A stretch of 64,000 nucleotides of DNA from Mytilus californianus (Eukaryota > Mollusca > Bivalvia > Mytilida > Mytilidae), in contig NW_026262701.1 in assembly GCF_021869535.1 (NCBI RefSeq), forward strand, positions 5,347,501-5,411,500, read 5' to 3'. The notes under the pieces are model-generated. The model ran no database searches. It was not told the origin of the DNA and saw only the letters and a program-made list of their open reading frames with translations. The position numbers were made by a program, and so were the translations under genes. Every line of letters begins with the position of its first letter. Positions within the stretch are counted from its first letter, which is position 1. Shown in pieces: positions 11,375 to 63,119 of this stretch.

Positions 11375-14180
11375 AGGAAATGTACAGTCCTTTCTCAACT
11401 CCAGTATCACTGACAATCTGTTATGTCTAACTCTGGAGACACTGAAGTCTGGCAATGGTCAATCCTCTCTTAACTCCAGTGTCACTGACAATCACATGTT
11501 ATGGTCAGTTATATCTTACTCAGGAGACGCTGGTCTGGCAATGGTCAATCCTCTCTTAACTCCAGTGTCACTGACAATCACATGTTATGGTCAGTTATAT
11601 CTAACTCTGGAGACACTGAAGTCTGGCAATGGTCAATCCTCTCTTAACTCCAGTGTCACTGACAATCACATGTTATGGTCAGTTATATCTAACTCAGGAG
11701 ACACTGAAGTCTGGCAATGGTCAATCCTCTCCTTACTCCAGTGTCACTGACAATCACATGTTATGGTCAGTTATGTCTGACTCTGGAGACACTGAAGTCT
11801 GGCAATGGTCAATCCTCTCTTAACTCCTGTGTCACTGACAATCACATGTTATGGTCAGTTATATCTAACTCAGGAGACACTGAAGTCTGGCAATGGTCAA
11901 TCCTCTCTTAACTCCAGTGTCACTGACAATCACATGTTATGGTCAGTTATATCTAACTCAGGAGACACTGAAGTCTGCCAATGGCCAATCCTCTCTTAAC
12001 TCCTGTGTCACTGACAATCACATGTTATGGTCAATTATATCTAACTCAGGAGACACTGAAGTCTGGCAATGGTCAATCCTCTCCTTACTCCAGTGTCACT
12101 GACAATCACATGTTATGGTCAGTTATATCTAACTCAGGAGACACGGCAATGGTCAATCCTCTCCTTACTCCAGTGTCACTGACAATCACATGTTATGGTC
12201 AGTTATGTCTGACTCTGGAGACACTGAAGTCTGGCAATGGTCAATCCTCTCTTAACTCCTGTGTCACTGACAATCACATGTTATGGTCAGTTATATCTAA
12301 CTCAGGAGACACTGAAGTCTGGCAATAGTCAATCCTCTCTTAACTCCTGTGTCACTGACAATCACATGTTATGGTCAGTTATATCTAACTCAGGAGACAC
12401 TGAAGTCTGCCAATGGTCAATCCTCTCTTAACTCCAGTGTCACTGACAATCACATGTTATGGTCAGTTATATCTTACTCAGGAGACACTGAAGTCTGGCA
12501 ATGGTCAATCCTCTCTTAACTCCTGTGTCACTGACAATCACATGTTATGGTCAGTTATATCTAACTCAGGAGACACTGAAGTCTGGCAATGGTCAATCCT
12601 CTCTTAACTCCAGTGTCACTGACAATCACATGTTATGGTCAGTTATATCTAACTCAGGAGACACTGAAGTCTGCCAATGGCCAATCCTCTCTTAACTCCT
12701 GTGTCACTGACAATCACATGTTATGGTCAATTATATCTAACTCAGGAGACACTGAAGTCTGGCAATGGTCAATCCTCTCCTTACTCCAGTGTCACTGACA
12801 ATCACATGTTATGGTCAGTTATATCTAACTCAGGAGACACTGAAGTCTGGCAATGGTCAATCCTCTCCTTACTCCAGTGTCACTGACAATCACATGTTAT
12901 GGTCAGTTATGTCTGACTCTGGAGACACTGAAGTCTGGCAATGGTCAATCCTCTCTTAACTCCTGTGTCACTGACAATCACATGTTATGGTCAGTTATAT
13001 CTAACTCAGGAGACACTGAAGTCTGGCAATGGTCAATCCTCTCTTAACTCCAGTGTCACTGACAATCACATGTTATGGTCAGTTATATCTAACTCAGGAG
13101 ACACTGAAGTCTGCCAATGGCCAATCCTCTCTTAACTCCTGTGTCACTGACAATCACATGTTATGGTCAATTATATCTAACTCAGGAGACACTGAAGTCT
13201 GGCAATGGTCAATCCTCTCCTTACTCCAGTGTCACTGACAATCACATGTTATGGTCAGTTATATCTAACTCAGGAGACACTGAAGTCTGGCAATGGTCAA
13301 TCCTCTCCTTACTCCAGTGTCACTGACAATCACATGTTATGGTCAGTTATGTCTGACTCTGGAGACACTGAAGTCTGGCAATGGTCAATCCTCTCTTAAC
13401 TCCTGTGTCACTGACAATCACATGTTATGGTCAGTTATATCTTACTCAGGAGACACTGAAGTCTGGCAATGGTCAATCCTCTCTTAACTCCAGTGTCACT
13501 GACAATCACATGTTATGGTCAGTTATATCTTACTCAGGAGACACTGAAGTCTGGCAATGGTCAATCCTCTCCTTACTCCAGTGTCACTGACAATCACATG
13601 TTATGGTCAGTTATATCTTACTCAGGAGACACTGAAGTCTGGCAATGGTCAATCCTCTCTTAACTCCTGTGTCACTGACAATCACATGTTATGGTCAATT
13701 ATATCTAACTCAGGAGGCACTGAAGTCTGGCAATGGTCAATCCTCTCCTTACTCCAGTGTCACTGACAATCACATGTTATGGTCAGTTATATCTAACTCA
13801 GGAGACACTGAAGTCTGGCAATGGTCAATCCTCTCCTTACTCCAGTGTCACTGACAATCACATGTTATGGTCAGTTATATCTTACTCAGGAGACACTGAA
13901 GTCTGGCAATGGTCAATCCTCTCCTTACTCCAGTGTCACTGACAATCACATGTTATGGTCAGTTATATCTTACTCAGGAGACACTGAAGTCTGGCAATGG
14001 TCAATCTTCTCCTTACTCCAGTGTCACTGACAATCACATGTTATGGTCAGTTATATCTTACTCAGGAGACACTGAAGTCTGGCAATGGTCAATCCTCTCT
14101 TAACTCCAGTGTCACTGACAATCACATGTTATGGTCAGTTATATCTAACTCAGGAGACGCTGAAGTCTGGCAATGGTCAT
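11375..14180. repeat. 88-bp tandem array, about 32 copies
   Basis: Units contain GGTCAATCCTCTCTTAACTC, CAGTGTCACTGACAATCACA, TGTTATGGTCAGTTATATCT and CAGGAGACACTGAAGTCTGG. A marked variant (CTGCCAATGGCCAATCC) recurs at about 11976, 12672 and 13112; the last two are 440 bp apart (five units), a higher-order period, and the first interval is eight units minus an 8-bp deletion near 12145. Overlapping 64-78 codon frames are by-products of the repetition, since 88 is not a multiple of three. Confidence 0.96.
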
Positions 14181-14980
14181 TTCGCAGGAGACAACTAAAA
14201 TCTTTTGCTTGTTTCAAGCTCACAGTTTTCTGAAAAAAATGGGACGTATCTTTTCACATCTACTGACTTGGCTGGAAAAAAATCCTAGCTTATGTAGCAG
14301 AAATTAAGAATAATTGCAATATGCAATGCATCCAAGCAACTTGTTGAAGATCCTGAGTTTTAACAGAATGTGCTGATTTGTTGTATTTTACAGTGCATTC
14401 AATTTTAGATTGATCTTACATCCATACTCTATCCTCCATAAAGTGTCACTCTTTCATATTGAATTATGTGTTATTTAGTTCTATTGAGCATCCATTTAAT
14501 GACATTAAGGACATCATTATGTCTTCGGTAGCAGCTAGAACCATATAAACTTGCAGATGGACTATAACTGTTGCACAGGAACTGAATTAAATACATGCTT
14601 TTAGTCAAATTTGTATCATTATAATTTAACACAAAAAAAGATATTTTAATAAGTTTTATTTCCTGTTTAAATAAACTGTTAAATTCACAAAGATGAGTTT
14701 GTTAATTATGTTTTACTTAAGAATGTTTTAGTTCACTTGTACTGTACCGGTATGTACTATGAAGAGAATCCTTTATTGACTATTTTCTTACATAGCAAAT
14801 TTGCATAAAATAATTAATAATTATGTACTGTATGCTGACCTCATTATATTAATTTTATTTAACTAATATAGTTCGGTTACTGTTCCATTGATGTTTAGCC
14901 CACATTTCATTCTATTCGATATGTATGCAGAATGATTAATTCAAATGTGTTTTAGTCATGATAACATTTTTATTTTTCAG
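14181..14980. other. AT-rich sequence before the first coding exon
   Basis: No exon recognised. It ends in the pyrimidine tract and AG that precede the PPP1R16 leader. A GTACCGGTATGTAC palindrome lies near 14744. Confidence 0.6.
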
Positions 14981-15223
14981 ATGTTAAAAGAAATTATACA
15001 GAAACATTGAGTAATGGAAAGTGTAGCAAGATGAACAGTTTTATTTTTTAAGCTTTGGATAGAATGTTTCGGCACACATTGGATGTTATTATACCGTATA
15101 AGAATAACTAACATTATGTAATATGGAGAGATATGGATAATGATTCCTAAATATAATCTTGGAATATAAGGAACAATTTTTCAAAGTTACCTTTTGAGGA
15201 TTTAATAGAAAGAGAATTTCAAA
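14981..15223 (+). other. PPP1R16: Inferred 5' UTR part of the first coding exon
   Basis: A good acceptor (pyrimidine tract ending TTTTTCAG at 14980) precedes 243 nt of leader before the start codon at 15224. That implies at least one further non-coding 5' exon upstream, which I could not locate. The leader carries several short upstream ORFs (14981-15010, 15014-15034, 15031-15051, 15064-15111, 15123-15140, 15133-15150). The real transcript boundary is inferred; RNA data are not available here. Confidence 0.6.
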
Positions 15224-54141
<38,918 letters not shown>

Positions 54142-55775
54142 TATAATTCTGATATTTTAGGGTATTAATTTTTAAACATTTTATATAAACTTAAATTTCT
54201 ATAATGTATGGAGTATTAGACCCAAAAAGAAAATTGTCCTTACTCAGTTTTTTTTTAAAGGATGAATGTACATGGCAAATTATAATTTTTGTTTACTTTT
54301 TCATATAAAAGGTTGAAACAATGTACTTTAAAAACATATAACCATGAAAAATGGATATAACTTTATGCAGTCTTTTGTTTATAGGTTGATGTATGATATG
54401 ATTCTTTGAATGTCACATTTAAAAATTAAATAACATATTAAAAGTGCTAAGTATATTTTATTTAACATGGTTCCTAATATGATAAAGATGTGTAATAGTT
54501 ACTTGGAGTTGAATTTTATAAATGTAGAACTTTATTGGGAGGACTATATAAGTATTAATTTCTGCGAATATAAGTTATATAATTACAGTTTCCCTTTAGA
54601 TAAATGCCAATATTTTGTATTTTATGATAATTAAAATCATGTCTTCGAATAAAAAAAATCTATTGGTGTACATATATGTATTATTTCTGGATTTAGTTTT
54701 ATTTTTCAAGTAAACATAGCAGTATAGTGTATATGATTTGAAAATTGAGAGATATTCTGTAACTAATATAGAAATATAAAGCTTTTTATACGCTAACTTT
54801 ATACTCTAGAAAGGGTTTGTTTTTGGAACCTTTTAAATGTAGTGAAAAGAATTAAATAGAATTACAAATATATTGGCTAAAGATTAGGTTTTATTCATGA
54901 GGGCTAGTTTTGTTAATTCTGTCATGTATCTATCAAGATTCCTAGGTAAAAACAGTCTTTACTGTTTGAAGATAGCAACAGCTGTAAAATATGATTATCT
55001 CCCCTAATTGTATGAAAATTATCTCCCTTAAGTATTTTTATTTTCAAAAAAAGTATTCCTTCTTTTCTTTCTATTCACTCATTTTTTAATAAAGATTTTT
55101 TTTTTCAAATATTAAAGCAAACTTATTCTAAATGCAATATTTAACTATTTAGTAAACTTTAATTGATCCATTGAATATCATTAAAAGAACTCTATATTTT
55201 ATAAATAACACTATCTATGTTTTCTTGTTAATACAAATGTTTTCATTTCTTAAAGATTAGGTTAATAGTACATTAGTATTCATATATTTACATCAAGATT
55301 TTTTGTTTGTTTTGTACTAGATTTTTGTTAGATAAACACATATAAACATATATATTTAAGTTGCAGTGCTTCTTTATATACCCACTCATTTTTATAAGAA
55401 TTGAATCTATTTGTTTGTCAAGCCTTGTTATATTTTGTGCATGAGGAGGATGTGTTATTTCAATATCTTATTGAGACTGTCAGTACTTACTTTAATGTTA
55501 TCAGTCTAATTGGTTTATAATGCAGGTCTACATTGATAAAAATAATCACAACATGATAAAAAAGATTATTTTTTAATTGTACCGTTAAAGTAATTAGATA
55601 TGATCACACTTTTGGTTCACATATATCATGGCATAAGTTTGTCATATGGTAAATATTCTGACCACTTTTTTATGTCGAATTTTGGTAAATTGTTAAAAAA
55701 ACACAAGCTATATTTTAAATTGAAGATAACTCTTCAAAAACCTATTTTTTCAGCTATCTGTGTGGAATTTTAACT
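54142..55775 (+). other. PPP1R16 3' UTR and downstream flank
   Basis: AT-rich with no coding signal. Candidate polyadenylation signals AATAAA occur at 54648-54653 and 55088-55093, the second followed by a long T run. Which is used cannot be told from sequence. Confidence 0.6.
54648..54653 (+). terminator. PPP1R16: Candidate polyadenylation signal
   Basis: AATAAA 507 nt after the stop codon, followed within 20-30 nt by T/G-rich sequence. First canonical hexamer after the stop. Confidence 0.45.
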
Positions 55776-55986
55776 ACTGTGGATTCAGTTATTTTCTTGG
55801 ATAACAATTTTCATGGATTGAGAAAAACTTACATTTTTGTGGATATTTGATTTCGTGGTTTTGCCAAAGTCTGCATACAAGCGTAAAGAAAATTTGTTAT
55901 TCGTTGAACATGTAATTCATGGTTCACCTGTATTTAAGAAATCCACGGAAATTAGTATCAACAACGAATAATAATGAATCCACAGT
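55776..55986. mobile_element. 211-bp MITE, ACTGTGGATTCA ends
   Basis: Begins ACTGTGGATTCA and ends TGAATCCACAGT, perfect inverted ends, with further inner complementarity (GGATAACAATTTTCATGG against CCACGGAAATTAGTATC). Other copies: 27905-28105 (diverged) and a partial one at 59262-59350. No ORF. Confidence 0.85.
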
Positions 55987-55989
55987 TTG

Positions 55990-58800
55990 TCAGTAATTAA
56001 AATGCTCATGAGTTTCTTAGATGCCGTTTTTGACAAGCATGAAATATGACATACCTTTAATTTAAAATGTCATAGTTGAGAGCAAAATTAATACTACTTT
56101 TTTTTACTAAACTTAACAAATTAATTATTAAAAATTATGATCTAATATAGTTCAGATTAAAAAAAACAAAACAAATGAAGTATTCAGATAATTTCAATTG
56201 TATCTTACTGTTTTGGTATAAGTTACAGTAAAATCTCCGATCAAAATCCAAAATAAAAGAAAGTCCTTTTGAACAGCAATATGTACATAAATCAGTCAAA
56301 TTTAAAACAAACATTCCATGCTTACTGAGAATAGCATTAGAATAGGATTTAAATAAGTTTGAGTGGATATGTGTATGTTGGTGTGTGTTCAGTGTAATTT
56401 TACATGATTTTCATTTAGGTCTGATTTGTATACCTCATACACTTATTAATTTTGCTATATATTGTGCAATGGTCCATGTATATCTTAAAGTAAGTCATTC
56501 AGTTTCATTTGTTTAAGAAGCAGATGATAGTTAGTTCTGGAAACATTTATTTTTTATTTAGAGAACATGTAAACACTTGCAACAATATAGCTGAGTTATC
56601 TCCCTTTAAATATATATTGTTTAAGACAATTTCTAAAACTTCAGTGTAAGTGAAACTGTTCAATTATCATTTTAAATTCATTTTTATTGACAGCCAGTGT
56701 TCAAACAGCAGAAATGCAAAAACGATGACAATTTGTTTGATTTGGAATGAATTTCATTGTCACATATACAAAATCCCCATTGATATACTTCCTATTGGGA
56801 AACTAGTTTTAGCCAATAGTTTCCACAGATTAGCACTGAACTATGGTTTCAGCCATTGTTGTACATAATATCAAAATGCTATGTTTTATTTTTTTATCAA
56901 TTTGATTAATTAAAAGTAAACATAAGAATAGGATAATTCATTTATAACTTATAGATTTTGAAAACTGTATCCCCAAAAGCATTTTGAAAACTGTATCCCC
57001 AAAAGCATTTAAGTCTAACTGAATTCAGTAGAAAACAAAATGATAAAAATATGAAGTAATTTATCAATGATTTGTTACATTATAATTTGTCTTAGAAGTG
57101 TAACACCAATTTACCATTCCAATATTTGTTTTGCTCACATGTTCAAACATTCATTTGTTTTCACGAACTACAAGACTAATGTGCATTCACTAGCTAACCA
57201 GGAAGTAATTCATTTTAATAGAAATAATGAGGACAAATTTGACATGTTATAAATTAATTTAAAAATTATATAAGGTCAAATCAATTATTCTGTTCATCCT
57301 CAGGTAGTCTGTGCATTTTGTTGACTCAACATAAAATTAATGAACTTTCAGGACAAACAGAATTTCATGCCAAGATTGTATACATAACGGTTGTTTATCA
57401 TATTCAAGTAGTAATACAGACTTTGTAGTATAATTGGTTATGAATTTCCAATTAAGCTGAAAATATGAACTTAAAAATAAATTTAAATATTTTCTACACT
57501 GTTTATACTTATTTAATTGATGAATTTTCAAAAGTGGATGTCAAGATTGCCAGAAGGTAAAAACATATTATAAATAAAGTATTTTGTTTATAGTAAAAAT
57601 ATATATAATTTTAAAGTTTTACCTTAATTAAACAACACAGTTTTCATGTGATAAAGACAACAAAGATAACTGTATTAGCATTGTCTACTGTATCTTTGAT
57701 CATCCCATAGACTGACAACTTTATCTCCATTCCCATTATCATAAAGATATAAACAATGTTATTTTTACAATAAATGATACTTATTATTAATTCAATCATA
57801 TTTTCATCTTCAGTATAACCAGTTCATTGATTTTGTGAATATTTCTATTCTAAACCCCGGATTGACGAGAAAGCAAAATACACAGATGAGGGGGGTTCAA
57901 ATTGAAGTATTGCCTTGATTTTCATGCAGAAATATTATACTGTTTTAAAGATTGCTTATTTATTGAAGAAGATATGTAAAACACCTTTCTGTGTTTGTAA
58001 GGTTGTCAGTACATAATAATATACAATATTTTGTACATTTTTTTAATTTGTAAATTTTATTTTTTAAAGTAAACATTGCTCACTGTTAAGTATGATGTTA
58101 CAATGAAGTATGTTATCACCTTGAGAGGGAGAATGGCACAACCTGAACAAAATATTATATACATGATATTTGTTTGTTGATTTCTTGGCCAACAAGGAGT
58201 TAAGCCCCTTGTTTATTTTCCGCAGAATTTGAAAAGATAAATGTTTGGTAGGGGAAAGAGGGCACCTGTTTGGTGTATTCTATATATCCCACCAACAGTT
58301 TCTACCCATATCCTCCATTCTCTAACCTATTATAAAATGTACTCTTTTTTGAGTAATAACCTACTTCTTGAATGATTATATGTTCTTTGAAATGTGCAAT
58401 TCACTTTGGAAAATTTTGGAGATTTTTCAAATAATGAAACTTGGTCAATTTAGGCAGCATTCTTTATAGAGTACAAATTTTGTTGAATCAAGTCCTCCTT
58501 CAGTGTTCACCTAGAGCCTTCAAACTTTCTAGATGTTTGTATATACATAGAAGATATACACCTCACTTTGTACTGATTTGGAAAAAAAATGCAGGTTTTC
58601 CAGGTGATGAAAGCCAAGTCAAATTTCAGTAGGATAAAACATGTGACTTGAGTGCCAATCCATAATTCAAAATGGTTGCCAGCCTGAGGCAAAATGTTTA
58701 CAAGGAAAACCAAAGGATACATTTTAAGATGTGGTGAAATATAATAAAACCTCTTTGGATTCATTATTACTCATGGGTAAAGGTAAACCTTAAATAACCA
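55990..58800. other. Intergenic AT-rich sequence
   Basis: No exon, RNA gene or element recognised except a two-copy 27-bp repeat at 56957-57010 (GAAAACTGTATCCCCAAAAG twice). Confidence 0.7.
56957..57010. repeat. 27-bp tandem duplication
   Basis: TTTTGAAAACTGTATCCCCA and AAAGCAT occur twice back to back. Confidence 0.9.
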
Positions 58801-58814
58801 ACAAATATAGATAA

Positions 58815-59200
58815 AAAAATGTGGTATGAGTGCCAATGAGACAACTCTCCATCCAATAGATATAAGAAAATGTGGTATGAGTGCCAATGAGACAACTCTC
58901 CATCCAAGTCACAATGCATAAAAAGTAAACAATTATAGGTTAAAGTACAGCCTTCAACATGTAGCCTTGGCTCACACCGAACAGCAAGCTATAAAGGGCC
59001 CCAAAATGACTAGTGTAAAACAATTCAAACAGGAAAACCAAAGGTCTAATCTATATATAAAACGAGAAACACTTATGAACCACACCAACAAATGACAACC
59101 ACTGAACAACAGGCTCCCAACAGGTACATACAAATGCAACGGGTTTAAACGTTTTAACAGGTGCCAACTTTCACCCTAACCTGAGACGGTAGTATAACAT
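58815..59200 (+). mobile_element. GATGTGGTATGATTGCC family, long copy with duplicated 5' end
   Basis: The first ~50 bp (AATGTGGTATGAGTGCCAAT ... CTCTCCATCCAA) is present twice in tandem, then the body follows: TAAAGTACAGCCTTCAACAT, AAAGGGCCCCAAAATGAC, ACAAATGACAACCACTGAAC, CCTAACCTGAGACGG. No ORF. Confidence 0.85.
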
Positions 59201-59261
59201 TACAACATGAAAAGACACTATAAAATATCAATTGAAATGGCTAAACACATTTTCTATAGGC

Positions 59262-59350
59262 TTGTTTACAGACTTTGGCAAAACACAAAATCAAATATCC
59301 TCAAAAATACAAATTTAGATCAATCCACGAAAATAAATGAATCCACAATA
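59262..59350 (-). repeat. Partial MITE copy (ACTGTGGATTCA family)
   Basis: On the minus strand: TGTGGATTCATTTATTTTCG, GATATTTGATTTTGTG and CCAAAGTCTG, in the same order as at 55776-55986; the other end is missing. Confidence 0.65.
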
Positions 59351-59759
59351 TGCAGGAATATTCTTCAAATAATACTAAGCGATTGACATTCAAACCAGAC
59401 TTTAAAATTACTATGGACTGCTTCTCTGCTAAGTATGACACGTTTATTAGTAAGAACAAACACTGGTCAGCTTAATGTAAGATTATTGTATCCAGTAAGA
59501 TTGACAAGTTTTCCTTAGGACTGTAACCTTGTGATCTAGCATATTAAATATCTGGCTTAGCATTTAGGTCTAGTACTAAGCAGGATACATTCATATCAAA
59601 CTAACATGCTTTCATTCTGAATATGCATGAAACATTTGGTGGTAGACATTAAAGAACCATTCATTTATCCATCCAATTGACCTCAATACGAGAATACTCC
59701 AATTTAAGGAGTCTGAATCCTTTTTGCAAAATATTGGTAAGCAACATCAAAATCATCAG

Positions 59760-60060
59760 CAATCATTTTTGCTGCTTAAAGTTTTATCTATTGTAGTTTC
59801 TGAAATTATGGCCAAAAACACAAAAAACAGGTGAAAAGTGTCATTTTAGGGCAATAAAACCTATTGGCAGTCGACTGATGATTTCTGATATGTAGACTTA
59901 TTTGTGAATCTTGTGTAGCTGATCATTTTTGCAATTTAATTTTTCTCTATTATATTTTTTATAATAGACAAAACTGCAAAATATGCAAAAAATTGATATT
60001 TCAGGAGCAATAACCCTAAAATAAGTTTTGTACGATTTCTGTTAAAAATTCAAGATGGGT
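59760..60060. repeat. Dispersed repeat fragment
   Basis: Reverse-oriented similarity to 5950-6420: GGGCAATAA, GACTTATTTGT and TTTTGCAATT-TTTCTCTAT blocks. Belongs to the TAGCTCACCTGG-type family. Confidence 0.5.
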
Positions 60061-60091
60061 AGATCTTTACCTATTACCTTTATTTACCCTA

Positions 60092-60262
60092 TATAAAAAT
60101 AAGGATATATGGTGTGATTGCCAATTAGACAACTACCTACCAGAGACCAAAGTACATGTATGCAAGCAATTAAAGGTCACCATACGGCCTTCATCAATGA
60201 GCAAAACTCACACTAGACCCTGAATGACAAAATGTAAAACAATTCCAAACGAGAAATAAATT
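60092..60262 (+). repeat. GATGTGGTATGATTGCC family fragment
   Basis: GATATATGGTGTGATTGCCA, GGTCACCATACGGCCTTCAT, CAATGAGCAAAACTCACAC, AAACGAGAAATAAA. Diverged 5' half. Confidence 0.75.
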
Positions 60263-60939
60263 TAATAGCCATCCATGATTTCATAAAAAAAATTTTCTTT
60301 GATGTCTGCAAGCAAAAGTGTAAACGATCATATCAAGGACTAAGTGTAAATCAAAATGCACATACATCAGTGCTTTTCATTTAGTCATTTCTGGCCTATT
60401 GTTTGCAAGAAAAACATTTTCAGGCTCATTATTTGAAAGCTCATTTTCACAACTGGTTACTAACCTGCAGACAATTTTAAGAATGACAAAGATGTTTGGA
60501 TTTCTTTATGCTAAGTTGCTGACTTTGACCATTTTGCCAGAGATACAACCACATTTTTACTTTGGAAGAAAGCCCACTTGTCAAAACAAGTTGAAGTTAT
60601 AAAAATAAAGAACAGTTTTAGATTTTCGAGCCATTATATGCTAGGTTCATTAAAGGTTCATCGATACTTAGATTTGGGCTGAATTGTGTTTTTTCCCTGA
60701 AGAAAAGGATTAATAGGTTCAAACCATGTAATAATAGCAAAATTTGAAGGCATCACAGTAGCAAATATTAATGTTTGGGAAAAGTTGGAAATAATGTTTA
60801 AACATAACACATATTAATTTTTAAAATTGAAGAATGAAAAAACGTTTAGAATTGAGAATTGTCTCTTCATTTTCACACCTCCACATTAAAGAAACCGAAT
60901 TAGCAATTAACAATAGTTCAAAACAAATTCATTGTATAA

Positions 60940-61385
60940 AAATACTTGCATGGTAAATGTTTTTTTGCCTATTAAAGGTAAATCAAATTGTATGGGAAAT
61001 ATTTCAGTCACTAGACCATGTCCAAGGGGGCGGTGCCTCAAAATATTTGTCAAACTGATATATACTGATAGTAATGTGACTTCATACAAAATATCATTGA
61101 TCTATCACAAGTAGTTCCTATCAAACTGACTTGAGCAGAAAACTTAACATTGAAAATTGCTAATTCATTCAAAGTCACTTGACCATGACCTAGGGGTTAG
61201 TGCCTCAAAATAGTCATCAAACTGATATGTGCTGATAGTAATGCAACTTTATATTATATATCAATGATCTATCACAAGTAGTTCCTATCAAATTAACTTA
61301 AGCAGAAAACGTAACAATTGTTGACGCCAACGCCTCAGCCGTCACCGGAAAAGCAATCCCTATGTCTCGCAGGCGAGACAAAAAC
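60940..61385 (-). repeat. GTCTCGCCTG-type dispersed repeat
   Basis: On the minus strand it starts GTCTCGCCTGCGAGACATAG, a hairpin, followed by GACGGCTGAGGCGTTGGC. Two units of about 185 bp follow, each with CTACTTGTGATAGATCA and TTTTGAGGCAC. The nested element at 4470-5910 has a related hairpin start and a GGCGAGACATTTCAGCG end. Confidence 0.65.
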
Positions 61386-62920
61386 TGTTCTCAGGCTATA
61401 TACTTGAAAATCTGACAATTATGGTCACATGGGGCATTCATGTATTAAAGTATATGTTTGGAAGACTATGCATACCACTTACTGACATATCTGATTTCTT
61501 GAGAATTTAATAATAAGAAGAAATGCATGATCTCGTTTTTTATTTCAAACAATAAGCTTATATAAAAGAATCCATTTCACTTCCCACATTCAAAATGTAA
61601 ATTTCATTGCAATTTCAAAAATATATTTTTGTATTTATTATTAACATTGTCTAGACAAAATAATCTTCAAAATAAAAAATAATGTACTCACTGATTCAAA
61701 TTTAAACATAATTTTCTAATTTCAATATATATGTAAACTGAAACAAATTGGTCATGATTTTGTTATTAGCTGAAAATAATAATATTTTAAATTAAAAAAA
61801 ATTAATGTTATTTCCACTAATTTTCATATACCAGTAACTATCTTTTTTTCAATTACACTGCCAACAAAAGAATTCACCAAAAATTTGTGTTTGTGAAGTA
61901 AGAACAAGAAGATATTGTTCATTTACTTATAAAATGTCCAATAGGAATAATGAGTCACAGCAACAACAAAAAGATCTATCATTACAAACAATGACTGGTC
62001 CCCAAATCTTTTCATAAAACTCATATAATAATTTAACAGTAATTAAAGCTTAATACATGTATCATAATTCAACAATACCTATATTTCTTCATTCAAAAAA
62101 TCATCAAAAATAAGGTTATCAAAACTTAACCAACAAGGTATACACAGGTAAATATAAAATTTTTAAAATGTAATGCTGAAAAATTATCACAACTTGAGTC
62201 AAATATGAAATGGACACTTTTTTTACCCTTAAATTCAGAAATCACAGTGTTTTTAGAGCTGTCAACTATCTTTCAGATACTTACTAAACCTTTCTGTATG
62301 TCCAGCTTACAGAACTACATGTAATTTAAATTTAACATGTCTGGGTTTGCGTAGAATGTTTCTTAAACAATGGAAATTATATGTAAATATAAAATTGGAT
62401 AACTTAAAACTTTAAACAACTCAATAATAGAAATTGCACAACCTCTATATGCTAGAAAACTTTCTATGAAGTTCCAAAGATTTGGGTAGAAAACAAAAAA
62501 TTGCACCATCTTTTGAAAATTTTACAGAACAATTACTCAGTTTCCAAGTATGGAAAAATGGGAAAACAATCTTCAAACTTCAATGTGTGTTATTTACCTG
62601 TGAAGTTTCAGGGATTTAGATTTACTGTGTAATCATGAGATTCGTTATATATAATCAGAATTACACAAAATAAAACAAAATTATCAGTGGTCCTCGAATT
62701 CAGCAAATACAACTAATATCACTACTTCACAAAAAACTAAAAACATTATTCATACCATTTTTGACATCACTGATATTTTAACGATATGAATGCATAGATA
62801 TAGCCTAATTCTTATCACAAATCCTTTTTCCTTGATCATATATACATATAAATATATTCTATATCTACTTAATAAGTTTTAAAAGTTTATAAATCCAATC
62901 AGTTTCTATTTATGGTATCA
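61386..62920. other. Intergenic / 3' flank of the minus-strand gene
   Basis: AT-rich, no exon or element recognised. The 3' UTR of the minus-strand gene must begin here, but no clear polyadenylation signal stood out. Confidence 0.6.
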
Positions 62921-63119
62921 TCAATGTCTCCTTTGCTGTTTGCTTGTGCATATTTTATTGGCAAGGATCCAAAATTCAACAGAGTGGGCGGTCAGCACCC
63001 TGTTAGGATCTTCTATGTCTGATGGTATTTGACCTAAGACATTCATAGTTGTTTCTTCAATCTGCTGTTTGCCTTCAAAGGGACAGGAGTCCTGATATCC
63101 AATCAAAGCATCTCGCAAA
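62921..63119 (-). CDS. Exon 2 of the unrecognised minus-strand gene
   Basis: 199 nt, phase 2 in, ending CAT TGA. The acceptor has a T-rich tract then AAG. Balanced codon use and no low complexity argue for a real exon. Confidence 0.6.

Noticed and set aside
11370..14233. Some twenty overlapping 64-126 codon plus-strand frames
   Set aside because: They are the same peptide regenerated every 88 bp by the tandem array in shifting frames; no splice sites, no domain.
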